A stretch of 27,372 nt of DNA from Chloroflexi bacterium RBG_13_51_18 (GCA_001796495.1 MGMR01000004.1:1-27372), one strand, 5' to 3'. Positions 6,647 through 14,587 are shown, counted from the first letter of the stretch. Notes: generated from the sequence alone by a model not told the origin. A program made the numbers and translations.

Positions 6647-8782
6647 ATGAAAGTCTCTCTCGATGTTGATATCGGCGGTACTTTTACTGACCTTTTTCTA
6701 AGTTATGACGGCAAGAATATCTTTACTAAAACGCCTACGACCGGATATAACCTTTCGGTTGGTTTCATGCGGGCGGTAAAAGATGCCGCGGCCTTGCTTG
6801 GCATTTCCGTCAAGGAGTTGTTGGGCAGCGCTGAGGTTGTTCGATATTCTACGACCATCGCCATAAATACATTAATCCAGAGGACCGGCCCCAGGTTGGC
6901 GCTGATTACCACGGAAGGCTTTGAAGATATTGTAGCCATCGGCAAGGGTGCTTCGTGGTCGGATCAGCTTACATTTCGCGAAATCAGGAACCTTGCCCGC
7001 ATCGTCAAACCCGAACCTATCATATCCAGGGACATGACGGTCGGCGTTAAAGAAAGGGTCAACTCCCGAGGAGAGGAAATCAGGCCCCTAGACGAGGAAG
7101 ATTTTCTGGAAAAGCTGCAATATCTGGTGGACAAGGGGGCCAGGGGATTTGTTGTCAGCCTGCTCTTTTCCTATGCTAACCCAACCCATGAAAAGCGTAT
7201 CGCCGAAATAATCCGCAAAGAATATCCGGACTTCTACCTGGGAGCCATGCCAGTGGTGCTTTCTTCCGAGGTGACACCCAAACAGAATGAATATACGCGT
7301 ACGGTGACCACGATATTAAATGCTTACCTACATTACTCCATGTGGGAGCAGATTTCCGGCACAGGCGATGAACTCCGCAACTCCGGTTACGATAAGACCA
7401 TCATGATGGTACATAACAGCGGCGGCATGGCGGAGGTCTTCCGGACGGCGGCTATCCAGACTTTCAATGGGGGTCCGGTGGCCGGACTTATCGGTGGAGC
7501 GAACGTCGGTAAGATGCTTGGATATGACAACATCGTCGTTAGCGATATGGGTGGTACCAGCTTTGACCTGGGTCTGGTCGTGGCCGGTAGCAGCCGGTTT
7601 TACCAGTACCACCCCCTCATCGACCGCTGGTGGGTGGACATGACTGTCCTGGAAACAAGGTCTATTGGAGCTGGTGGCGGCTCTATCGCCTGGCTGAATC
7701 CTGTCATGGGCAATCGGCTGGAGGTCGGGCCTAAAGGCGCCGGTTCTATGCCCGGGCCGGCCTCTTATAATTTAGGAGGCAATGATCCTACGGTTACCGA
7801 CGCCGATATCGTACTGGGTTATATCAACCCGGACTATTATCATGGTGGTCACATGAAACTGGATAAGGGCAGAGCGGTATCGACCATCAGGGAAAAAATT
7901 GCCAAACCCCTGGGTGTTGATGTAGAAGAGGCGGCGCTGCTGATTAAAAAGATAGTCGATGCCAATATGGGCGACACCATCGCTAAGGAGACCTTCCTCA
8001 GGGGATTCAAGCCCAGCGATTTTATACTCTTCGCTTTCGGCGGGGCAGGACCGACCCACTGCTGCTCCTACGGGCCATATGCCGGGATAAATAAAATTGT
8101 CGTCTTCCCCTTCTCGCCGGTATTTTGTGCCTTTGGCTCCAGTACCATGGATATTCTACATCTCTACGAGCAATCACTTCGCCTGCCCCTGCTGGCCCCG
8201 GAGACGATGAAACCATTCGACGATTACAAAGTCTTCAATAACGCTGTAAAAAACCTCCAGGAGAGAGTAATCAAAGACATAACCAATGAGGGCTTCTCCC
8301 TCGAGTCCATTAAGTTCAGCCTTGAAATGGAGGCCAAGTACGGAGGACAGCTCAACATCCTCCGCTTCATGTCTCCTCTACTATTTATCAATAATGCGGC
8401 TGATGTCAGGGCGATATATCAAGCCTTCGAGGATGAATACTGCCGGGTTTACAGCCGCATGTCGGCTTACCCCCAGGGTGGTGTGGATATGCTCAACCTG
8501 ATACTGCATGCTACCGTGGACCACCCAAAACCGAAACTCCCAGTCTATCCGCGGGCAAAAGAGATACCAGACCGTGAGGCTCTGAAAGGCAGAAGAGACG
8601 CTTACTGGGTGGAATACGGGGAGTTCCGCCCGACGCCTGTTTACGATGCTAAATCTCTAAAACACGGGAATATTATCAATGGCGCCGCTGTCATCGAAGC
8701 CGAGGATACCACCATCGTGATACCGCCGCCCCTAAAGCTTTCTGTAGATAAATACCACAATTTCATCTTGGAGAGAATATAG
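6647..8782 (+). CDS. HyuA-like ATPase subunit 2 (acetophenone carboxylase alpha-prime / acetone carboxylase beta-like)
   Basis: A 711-residue second hydantoinase A/oxoprolinase family protein, clearly diverged from the first. Its N-terminal loop is the canonical D8-I-G-G-T-F-T-D15, the second loop is D300-M-G-G-T-S-F-D, the ATNxLL segment reads AINTLIQR, and FGGAGPTH is intact. Its length is close to acetone carboxylase beta (about 717 residues) and to the larger HyuA-type subunit of acetophenone carboxylase. GAGGCAGGTG precedes the ATG, 19 bases after the gamma-like gene, so the genes are co-transcribed. In the Apc structure the two HyuA-type subunits are proposed to activate different substrates, ketone and bicarbonate; two unlike copies here imply a similar division of labour. 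A hydantoinase role remains possible. Confidence 0.88.
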   Translation: MKVSLDVDIGGTFTDLFLSYDGKNIFTKTPTTGYNLSVGFMRAVKDAAALLGISVKELLGSAEVVRYSTTIAINTLIQRTGPRLALITTEGFEDIVAIGKGASWSDQLTFREIRNLARIVKPEPIISRDMTVGVKERVNSRGEEIRPLDEEDFLEKLQYLVDKGARGFVVSLLFSYANPTHEKRIAEIIRKEYPDFYLGAMPVVLSSEVTPKQNEYTRTVTTILNAYLHYSMWEQISGTGDELRNSGYDKTIMMVHNSGGMAEVFRTAAIQTFNGGPVAGLIGGANVGKMLGYDNIVVSDMGGTSFDLGLVVAGSSRFYQYHPLIDRWWVDMTVLETRSIGAGGGSIAWLNPVMGNRLEVGPKGAGSMPGPASYNLGGNDPTVTDADIVLGYINPDYYHGGHMKLDKGRAVSTIREKIAKPLGVDVEEAALLIKKIVDANMGDTIAKETFLRGFKPSDFILFAFGGAGPTHCCSYGPYAGINKIVVFPFSPVFCAFGSSTMDILHLYEQSLRLPLLAPETMKPFDDYKVFNNAVKNLQERVIKDITNEGFSLESIKFSLEMEAKYGGQLNILRFMSPLLFINNAADVRAIYQAFEDEYCRVYSRMSAYPQGGVDMLNLILHATVDHPKPKLPVYPRAKEIPDREALKGRRDAYWVEYGEFRPTPVYDAKSLKHGNIINGAAVIEAEDTTIVIPPPLKLSVDKYHNFILERI

Positions 8783-8797
8783 AGAAGGGAGGGTGAT

Positions 8798-10855
8798 ATG
8801 AGACCGGACCCGCAAAAGATGCTGCAATGGATAAAACCCAGTCCACCTACGGATAAAGAACTGGAATGTATGAAATTGCTACAACCTGGCGATTACGAAA
8901 TCTATACTGAGAAACTGAATAACTTCCTATTGGAGTCCAAGGAGGTCTTCCTCAAGCTGGGTGTGAGTAGCATGCTCCGCTCCGGCGACCTCGTAACCGG
9001 AATCTACACCCCGACCGGGGACATGGTGGCTGCCTGGTGCGGGACCTATCTTCATGCGGTGGTAGGCCAGATACCGATAAAGTACATAGCCGAAACCTGG
9101 ATAAACGAGCCTACCGTGGGTTGTAAGGACGGCGATATTTTTTACCTCTCTGATCCGCTTTATGGTGGTATACACAACTGTGACCAGATTGTTGTCATGC
9201 CCGTGTTTAATGACGGTGAGCTTATTGCCTGGACTAATGCGGCTGTACATCAGCCTGAAACCGGCGCCTGCGAGCCGGGCGGGATGCCGCTCACTGCCAA
9301 GACGAGACACGATGAAGGTATGCTCCTATCGCCCATTAAGATAGGTGAGAACTTCAAACTCCGTGAAGACTTGGTGGAGATGTGCGTTAACCTGATATCT
9401 CGGGCACCACGTATGCAGGCGATTGATATGAGGGCCCGATTAAGTGCCGCTGATCGCTTACGGGGTCGCCTTGTGACACTGGCTCAAGAAAAGGGTAACG
9501 ACTTTGTTAAGGGTCTCTTCCGTCGCATTATAATTGAAGCGGAGGAAGGCACTCGTCACCGCATCAAGGAATGGAATGATGGCTACTACCGGGGTGTCAC
9601 CTTTGTGGATATCGTCGGCGAAAAACACCGTCTGGTGCGTAACTTTCTCACCTTGCATAAGGAAGGCGACCAACTCACCTGGGACTTCACCGGCACTTCT
9701 CCTGAAACCGATAGTCCCCAGCACTGTATGCCTCATGCCCTGGCGGCCAATGTGGCCATCCATTTGATGTCCTATTCCTTCCACGACCTGCCGGTCTCGG
9801 CCGGCATCTTCGCGCCCATGGAATGGATTGTGCCCGAAGGGTGCATGTTCAATCCACACTTTGAGGCTGCCCAGAGCAATAGCGCCCCTTCCTGCCACGG
9901 TGCCATGACCCTGGGTAATATCTGCATGAGCAAGCTGATGTTCGATAGTCCCCAGCGGGAACTAGTGGCGGCCGCTACTGGTAATACCGGCGTCGGTGTG
10001 CTCGTCTCCGGTACCAACCAGTGGGGCGTGCCCATTTCCGATTTTCTCGCCTTCGGTCTTAATACTGAAGGGCATGGTGCCAGGTTAGACATGGATGGTG
10101 TCGATGCCTACGGTTTCTCCCACTGCCCCACAGGCCGGGCGCCGGATATTGAAGATATAGAAAACGAATTCCAGTTCTTCAACCTGGTGGCCAAGCTCAG
10201 CCGGGATAGCGGCGGTTTTGGCAAGTACCGCGGTGGCTCTGGCACTGAAGTTATCTATGTAGTTAATTACGTGGACTATGCCCTTTATAATAGCCATGTT
10301 AAAGGCAGCAAAATACGTAACTGCATGGGGCTGTTCGGCGGTTATCCGCCGCCTACGCTGCCGGGAATTGAGGTCAAGAACACCAACATCTGGGAAAAGC
10401 TGAAAAGGGGCGATAAAGACATCCCCACGGGAGCCGTGCAGTTGATTTCCGAAAGGACCATCCAGGGTGATTACGAAATTGGCAGCATCTTCAAGAAGGT
10501 CCACATCATGAAAAACGGTGACTTATGGGTCATCTTCAGTGGTGGTGGCGGCGGTTATGGTGATGTGCTGGAGAGGGATCCCGGAATGGTCATGGAAGAT
10601 TTAAGGAAGGAAGTCATCTCCCGCTGGACGGCGGAAAACATTTATCACTTAGCCTATGACCACGAAACCCTTGAGATGGATGAGGAGAAAACGAAGCAGC
10701 TCCGTCAGAAGGAGAGAGAAGACAGGATATCTCGTGGTATGACCTGGGATGCTTTCGAGAAGGAATGGTCACAGCTTCGTCCTGCCGAAGAGATTCTGGA
10801 ATATTACGGGTCATGGCCGGATGGCAGGAAAACGAGAGAAATTATCAGGATGTAA
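8798..10855 (+). CDS. HyuB-like subunit (acetophenone carboxylase beta / acetone carboxylase alpha / hydantoinase B family)
   Basis: A 685-residue hydantoinase B family protein with GGGAGG upstream of its ATG, 15 bases after the second HyuA-like gene. SDPLYGGIHNCDQ contains H126 and D129, and VHQPETGA contains H151. The spacing H-x2-D-x21-H equals, as I remember it, that of the metal ligands in the acetone carboxylase alpha subunit, which argues for a working metal site. Later family motifs include a Ser/Pro-rich NSAPSCHGAMTLGN around 360 and a glycine-rich SGGGGGYGDVLERDP near 580. The N-terminal ~30 residues, with LQPGDYEIY, resemble the carboxylase branch more than 5-oxoprolinase. This subunit carries the carboxylation or hydrolysis centre that receives intermediates from the two ATPases. 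It is the fourth gene of the operon. Confidence 0.88.
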   Translation: MRPDPQKMLQWIKPSPPTDKELECMKLLQPGDYEIYTEKLNNFLLESKEVFLKLGVSSMLRSGDLVTGIYTPTGDMVAAWCGTYLHAVVGQIPIKYIAETWINEPTVGCKDGDIFYLSDPLYGGIHNCDQIVVMPVFNDGELIAWTNAAVHQPETGACEPGGMPLTAKTRHDEGMLLSPIKIGENFKLREDLVEMCVNLISRAPRMQAIDMRARLSAADRLRGRLVTLAQEKGNDFVKGLFRRIIIEAEEGTRHRIKEWNDGYYRGVTFVDIVGEKHRLVRNFLTLHKEGDQLTWDFTGTSPETDSPQHCMPHALAANVAIHLMSYSFHDLPVSAGIFAPMEWIVPEGCMFNPHFEAAQSNSAPSCHGAMTLGNICMSKLMFDSPQRELVAAATGNTGVGVLVSGTNQWGVPISDFLAFGLNTEGHGARLDMDGVDAYGFSHCPTGRAPDIEDIENEFQFFNLVAKLSRDSGGFGKYRGGSGTEVIYVVNYVDYALYNSHVKGSKIRNCMGLFGGYPPPTLPGIEVKNTNIWEKLKRGDKDIPTGAVQLISERTIQGDYEIGSIFKKVHIMKNGDLWVIFSGGGGGYGDVLERDPGMVMEDLRKEVISRWTAENIYHLAYDHETLEMDEEKTKQLRQKEREDRISRGMTWDAFEKEWSQLRPAEEILEYYGSWPDGRKTREIIRM

Positions 10856-10883
10856 CTACGCGCGAGATTGAGATTCTTATAAA

Positions 10884-11882
10884 ATGATTACGCCAAAGAG
10901 GTTGGTTAGAGGAGCTTTTGAATCTGCTGATTTACCACGGTTGCCTTTTATTCCCTGGATCTTTACCCACGCTGCCATGTTGGAACAAATACCGGTGCAA
11001 AGAATATTCGCTGATCCGACTCAATATACAAAATGCCTTCAGAATAGCCAGAAACTATATGGCTATGATGCTATTATCAGCAGTTTTGATGCTTCCCTGG
11101 AAACGGAGATATGTGGTTGCCCCATAAACTGGAGGGGCGACTACGAAGCACCGGCGATCCGCTCGAATCCAGAATTTGACCTGGGACGGCTGGATGACAT
11201 CAACATAGAAAGCGCCAGTAAAACGGGCAGATTTGGCACCGTTATCGAGTCCTTACGACGCCTTAATAGGGTCGCGGGACAAAATCTGGCCTTGGTCGCC
11301 TTAGTTAACGGCCCGATGACCTTGACAGCAGGCCTGACGGGTAGAGATACTCTCAAGGGCTTTACCGAAAGGCCGGAAGAAGTCATCAGAGATATTGAAG
11401 CTGCCTCCAGATTTCTACTCAAGGTAGTCCAGGTTTACTGTCATTTGGAATTAGATGCTATTGTCATTACTGAAAACCTGATAACGTTTTGCCCACCAGG
11501 CCAATTTTCTTGGCTGCGCTCGATCTTCTCGCCTATTGTTAACACGGTGAGGTTCTACAACGCTTTCTCAATCCTGTTACCCGGCGAGTCATCACCGAAC
11601 AACATAACCAACCTGTTAGACTTAGGTTTTGATGGGATAGTTGCCGCGGGAATTGATGTAAAGACCTGGCATAAGATAAGAGGCGAACGCTCCTGTATTT
11701 TAGGGAAAGCCATTCCTACCCAACTCTTCAATTCAGGTCTGAAAGAGCTCCAAACATATTTAGAGACACATTTACCCCAAAGAACCGAACCGGGTGTCTT
11801 TCTGACCACTGATTGGGAGTTACCGCCGGAGACGCCCCCGGATAATGTCCATCTGGTGATGAATATGATATCTAATCTTTAA
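10884..11882 (+). CDS. Uroporphyrinogen decarboxylase-fold protein without the methyltransferase metal motif
   Basis: A 332-residue protein of the URO-D/MtaA/CmuA-like superfamily, judged by the N-terminal LPFIPWIFTHAAM, the central AIVITENLI and the C-terminal GFDGIVAAGID...ILGKAIPTQLF pattern. Corrinoid methyltransferases of this superfamily bind zinc through an H-x-C motif in the strand before the equivalent of LLDLGFDGI; here that place reads ILLPGESSP, with no His or Cys, so classical zinc methyltransferase chemistry is unlikely. It lies 28 bases after the HyuB-like gene with only a weak ribosome-binding site. It occupies the position of the fifth gene (epsilon, 34 kDa) of acetophenone carboxylase operons and has a similar size (~37 kDa). 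That equivalence is inferred from order and size only. Confidence 0.62.
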   Translation: MITPKRLVRGAFESADLPRLPFIPWIFTHAAMLEQIPVQRIFADPTQYTKCLQNSQKLYGYDAIISSFDASLETEICGCPINWRGDYEAPAIRSNPEFDLGRLDDINIESASKTGRFGTVIESLRRLNRVAGQNLALVALVNGPMTLTAGLTGRDTLKGFTERPEEVIRDIEAASRFLLKVVQVYCHLELDAIVITENLITFCPPGQFSWLRSIFSPIVNTVRFYNAFSILLPGESSPNNITNLLDLGFDGIVAAGIDVKTWHKIRGERSCILGKAIPTQLFNSGLKELQTYLETHLPQRTEPGVFLTTDWELPPETPPDNVHLVMNMISNL

Positions 11883-11907
11883 TGTTTAAAGGTGGAGGTA
11901 ATTAATC

Positions 11908-12582
11908 ATGGAAGTGGTCGTAACGGCTAAGCCGGAACCGGTCAAGTTGGAAATCAATAGGACTGCTTTAATCGTGGTCGATATGCAAAATACCTTCTGT
12001 AAAAAAGGGGGGATTTTTGATTATCTGGGAAAATTTGATGAAATGAAGGTCAAAAATATTATTGACAGGGATAAGAAGGTAATCGACGCGTGCCGAAATA
12101 AAGGGATAAAGGTAGTTTATCTCAGAATGGGCTATAGACAGGACCTTTCCAACTCCGGAGGACCGGAATCCCCTAATTACTATAAGGAGCTTGGTGTGGC
12201 GGCTATGCGCATGCATCCAGAGTTGAAGGGCAGGTTTCTGACTATCGGCACCCGGGATTGGGAAATAATTGATGAGCTTAAACCACAGCCAGGGGACATA
12301 GTCGTTGATAAGCATAGATACAATGGCTTCACTAACACAGAACTTGATACCATCCTAGGTACGTACAATATTAAATATCTGCTATTTATTGGGCTCGCTA
12401 CCAATGTTTGCGTCGAATCAACGCTCCGGGATGCCTATTTTCACGAGTTCTTTCCCGTCCTGATTAGCGATGGCTGTGGCAATATTGGTCCGGAATCCAC
12501 CCAGGAAGCCACCATTTGGAATGTCACTGAGGTTTTCGGATGGGTAACCACATGCCATGATTTGGTCAAAGCCTTAGAGTAA
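11908..12582 (+). CDS. Isochorismatase-family cysteine hydrolase, RutB/N-carbamoylsarcosine amidase-like
   Basis: A 224-residue protein with GGTGGAGGT upstream of its ATG, 25 bases after the URO-D-like gene. The catalytic triad of the family is visible: D25 in VVDMQNTF, K135 in VVDKHRYNGFTNTELD and C168 in GLATNVCVESTLRDAYF, with a preceding cis-peptide region. The segments KHRYNGF, ATNVCVESTLRD and a late E-x-x-x-x-x-x-N-x-x-x-x-F-G-W resemble RutB, the ureidoacrylate amidohydrolase of pyrimidine breakdown, and also N-carbamoylsarcosine amidase. These enzymes split carbamoyl or amide C-N bonds without a metal. In creatinine breakdown an ATP-dependent N-methylhydantoinase acts just before such an amidase, which supports a ureide-type pathway for this operon. 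The exact substrate is unknown. Confidence 0.82.
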   Translation: MEVVVTAKPEPVKLEINRTALIVVDMQNTFCKKGGIFDYLGKFDEMKVKNIIDRDKKVIDACRNKGIKVVYLRMGYRQDLSNSGGPESPNYYKELGVAAMRMHPELKGRFLTIGTRDWEIIDELKPQPGDIVVDKHRYNGFTNTELDTILGTYNIKYLLFIGLATNVCVESTLRDAYFHEFFPVLISDGCGNIGPESTQEATIWNVTEVFGWVTTCHDLVKALE

Positions 12583-12763
12583 AGTCTCCGTTCATTAAAT
12601 GTTGGCGAGCCTGGGCCATGAAGAATCCACTATTCGTTGAACAAAACGCTAAATCGTGCAATACCTACTGGCTTAACAATATACTTTATAGTCTTACTTG
12701 ATTATATTGACTTTTAGAAACCATCCCTCTTTTTTATTGGTATTATGTAAAGGCTGAATATTA

Positions 12764-12792
12764 TTGACAATTTTCCACCGTTAAGTTACACT
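12764..12792 (+). promoter_or_regulatory. Sigma-70-type promoter of the ABC importer operon
   Basis: Consensus TTGACA (12764-12769), a 17-base spacer and TACACT (12787-12792). It lies about 110 bases before the binding-protein start, so the transporter genes can be transcribed independently of the enzyme genes. Confidence 0.6.
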
Positions 12793-12799
12793 AAGTTAC
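12782..12799 (+). repeat. Tandem TAAGTTAC repeat over the -10 of the importer promoter
   Basis: TAAGTTAC occurs at 12782-12789 and again at 12792-12799, a period of 10 bases or about one helical turn, and the two copies overlap or flank the -10 element. This spacing suits two regulator subunits on the same DNA face, so an operator is plausible. The regulator is not encoded in the window as far as I can see. Confidence 0.35.
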
Positions 12800-12824
12800 C
12801 TAAATTGAAACATTATCATTTAGG
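12799..12824. repeat. Inverted repeat CCTAAAT-N12-ATTTAGG downstream of the importer promoter
   Basis: Perfect 7-base arms at 12799-12805 and 12818-12824 with a 12-base spacer lie at the start of the predicted transcript. It could be a dyad operator or a weak leader hairpin. The related palindrome CCTAAATTAGG occurs just after the last gene of this operon (18582-18592). Confidence 0.35.
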
Positions 12825-12861
12825 CATAAATTCTTTGACGAAAGGAGGTCCCCTGAAATTA

Positions 12862-12900
12862 GTGATCATTAATATTCATTTTTTTAAGGAGGCTAAGTGA
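12862..12900 (+). CDS. Possible 12-codon leader peptide
   Basis: GTG 12862 opens a 12-codon frame (VIINIHFFKEAK) whose TGA stop is separated by one base from the ATG of the binding-protein gene. AAGGAGG lies 13 bases upstream of the GTG, farther than ideal. Translation through it would cover the ribosome-binding site of the next gene. This is speculative. Confidence 0.15.
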   Translation: MIINIHFFKEAK

Positions 12901-12901
12901 G

Positions 12902-14506
12902 ATGAAAAGAGCAATATTTTTTACCCTTATCGCTATCTTTGTAACCGGATTATTTATTAGCGGCTGCGGTGAATCGACTCCGTCTGCTACAACTACTCCC
13001 GCCACGACCACGCCAGCCACCACACTAACCACCACCCCTGCGGGTGAACAACCCCAATACGGTGGTACCTTCATCTGGGTCCACAATGGAGGTATCACTC
13101 AGATTGGCGCTATCGTGGATAACCTGGGCATTGCCGCTAACCGCAACACCTTTCCTATGTTCGAAGGGCTATTGATAACCGACGAACAGGATAACATTCA
13201 GCCGTGGCTGGTGCAATCGTGGGATGTTTCCATTGATGGCAAAACGATTCTCTTTCACCTGGAGGAAAACGTCAAATTCCAGGACGGTACGGATTTTGAC
13301 GCCGCGGCGGTACAGTATAACCTGGAAGCTGTCCTGGCCGCGAATATCGGCGGCACCGCTTTCCTCACGAACGTGTCATCGTATGAAATACGCGATAAAT
13401 ATACCCTCAAAATCAACCTTACGGAAACCGATTCGACATTCTTATTGCGTCTGGCACAGGGCGCCCTCGGCCTGATGGCATCTCCCACAGCTCTGGCAAA
13501 GGAAGCGACGCCAGAAACTATCGCCCAATTACACTCGGTAGGTACCGGGCCTTTCTTGTTCGATAGCTGGGAGAGAGACTCTTATGTAAGATATAAGAAA
13601 TGGGACGGATACCGTAAACCGGGCTTGCCCTATCTGGACGCTATTGAAATCAGGAATACCGCTGACCTGACCGTTAGCATCATGTCGCTCCGGGCGGGAG
13701 AAATCCATGCCGTCGAGAATGTTGATCCGGTAGATGCTGTACAACTTGAGAAAGAAGGTTACACCATTTATCAACCGAACCTTTATTTCCTCCACAGTAT
13801 TGTTCCGTCCGGAAACAACCCTGATTCTCCCTTTGCAAAAAAGGAAGTCAGGTTAGCCCTTGAGTATGCAATCGACAAGAGAGTCATTGCCCAAGGCGTC
13901 GGCATGGGTTATTATGAAGCGCTGAACCAGCTGGCTACCGAGAAAGACCCGTGGTATAATGCCGACCTGCCTTTCCGCGAGTATGACCCGGATAAAGCCA
14001 GGGAGCTCTTAGCACTGGCAGGTTACGAGGGCGGTTTCCATACGACACTCGTGTCAGATGTAATGGCCCGCCGGGACACTCTTACCGCAATACAGACCTA
14101 TCTGAACGATGTAGGCATCACCACCGATTTGGAAATCCTTGATTTCGGTGCGGCCTTCGGCTTGCCGAGACAGGGTTGGGACGGCATTTATTTCCCCGGC
14201 TTCCCCAATGTGGGCACGCTGCTGGGAATTCAGGGGCGCTGGGGCGATCCCACAACCTATATCAGCATCTACCAGCCTGAAGGCTACTGGGAAAAATGGG
14301 ATGCCCTCTTTGCAGAAATGGATACCGTCAAGAGAACCGAGATATTAGTGGATATACTGAAGACGATATACGATGAAGCTATTGGTATCCCTTACCAGGG
14401 CGATGCGCCGCTGGTGGCGATGGACCCCAAGCTGCATGGCTTTGCGCATCATGCCTTCCATGTTACCAGTTTCTGGTCTCCCGGTGAGGTTTGGTTGGAA
14501 CAGTAA
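12902..14506 (+). CDS. ABC transporter substrate-binding lipoprotein, family 5 (peptide/nickel/opine type)
   Basis: A 534-residue binding protein with AAGGAGG before its ATG. Residues 1-22 form a lipoprotein signal: KR, a hydrophobic core, then the lipobox I19-S-G-C22. A Thr/Pro/Ala-rich linker (about 27-46) tethers the domain to the membrane. The mature part has the family 5 landmarks: GGTFIW at the start, FEGLLITDEQ, a WDVSIDGKTILFHL segment, VRLALEYAIDKR near 319 and YDPDKARELLALAGY near 361. Family members deliver di- and oligopeptides, nickel, opines, glutathione or sugars, so the ligand cannot be named. Placement directly after the catabolic genes suggests that it captures their substrate. 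It heads a five-gene importer operon and is separated from the permease by a stable hairpin. Confidence 0.92.
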   Translation: MKRAIFFTLIAIFVTGLFISGCGESTPSATTTPATTTPATTLTTTPAGEQPQYGGTFIWVHNGGITQIGAIVDNLGIAANRNTFPMFEGLLITDEQDNIQPWLVQSWDVSIDGKTILFHLEENVKFQDGTDFDAAAVQYNLEAVLAANIGGTAFLTNVSSYEIRDKYTLKINLTETDSTFLLRLAQGALGLMASPTALAKEATPETIAQLHSVGTGPFLFDSWERDSYVRYKKWDGYRKPGLPYLDAIEIRNTADLTVSIMSLRAGEIHAVENVDPVDAVQLEKEGYTIYQPNLYFLHSIVPSGNNPDSPFAKKEVRLALEYAIDKRVIAQGVGMGYYEALNQLATEKDPWYNADLPFREYDPDKARELLALAGYEGGFHTTLVSDVMARRDTLTAIQTYLNDVGITTDLEILDFGAAFGLPRQGWDGIYFPGFPNVGTLLGIQGRWGDPTTYISIYQPEGYWEKWDALFAEMDTVKRTEILVDILKTIYDEAIGIPYQGDAPLVAMDPKLHGFAHHAFHVTSFWSPGEVWLEQ

Positions 14507-14534
14507 TATACAAATGGAAACATAAAACAAAGAA

Positions 14535-14587
14535 GGCTGGCTGTAAGCTCCTGTCGGGAATAACCACTTCCGGGTTTACAGCCAGCC
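14535..14587. repeat. Stable hairpin between binding-protein and permease genes
   Basis: GGCTGGCTGTAA (14535-14546) and TTACAGCCAGCC (14576-14587) form a perfect 12-bp stem, with a smaller CGGGA/TTCCG stem (one G-U) inside the loop. No T-tract follows on the plus strand, so it is probably not a full terminator for this operon. Such structures after binding-protein genes commonly protect the upstream mRNA and keep the binding protein in excess over the permeases; here that role is inferred. On the minus strand the hairpin is followed by a T-rich stretch. Confidence 0.7.

Larger units (their letters stand above)
12583..12901 (+). other. 319-base gap between enzyme genes and transporter genes
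   Basis: The first ~180 bases are AT-rich, and I see no gene or strong hairpin in them. The second part carries a promoter (12764-12792), a tandem 10-base-period repeat over its -10, a downstream inverted repeat (12799-12824), an AGGAGG at 12843-12848 not followed by a normal start, and a possible 12-codon leader frame that runs into the binding-protein gene. No intrinsic terminator for the enzyme operon is evident. Confidence 0.5.

Noticed and set aside
10884..11882. Functional uroporphyrinogen decarboxylase of heme synthesis
   Set aside because: The family similarity is distant, the context is catabolic, and no other heme gene is nearby.
14535..14587. Intrinsic terminator for the binding-protein gene
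   Set aside because: The stem is strong but is followed on the plus strand by an A-rich rather than T-rich stretch, and the remaining importer genes lie downstream without a clear new promoter.
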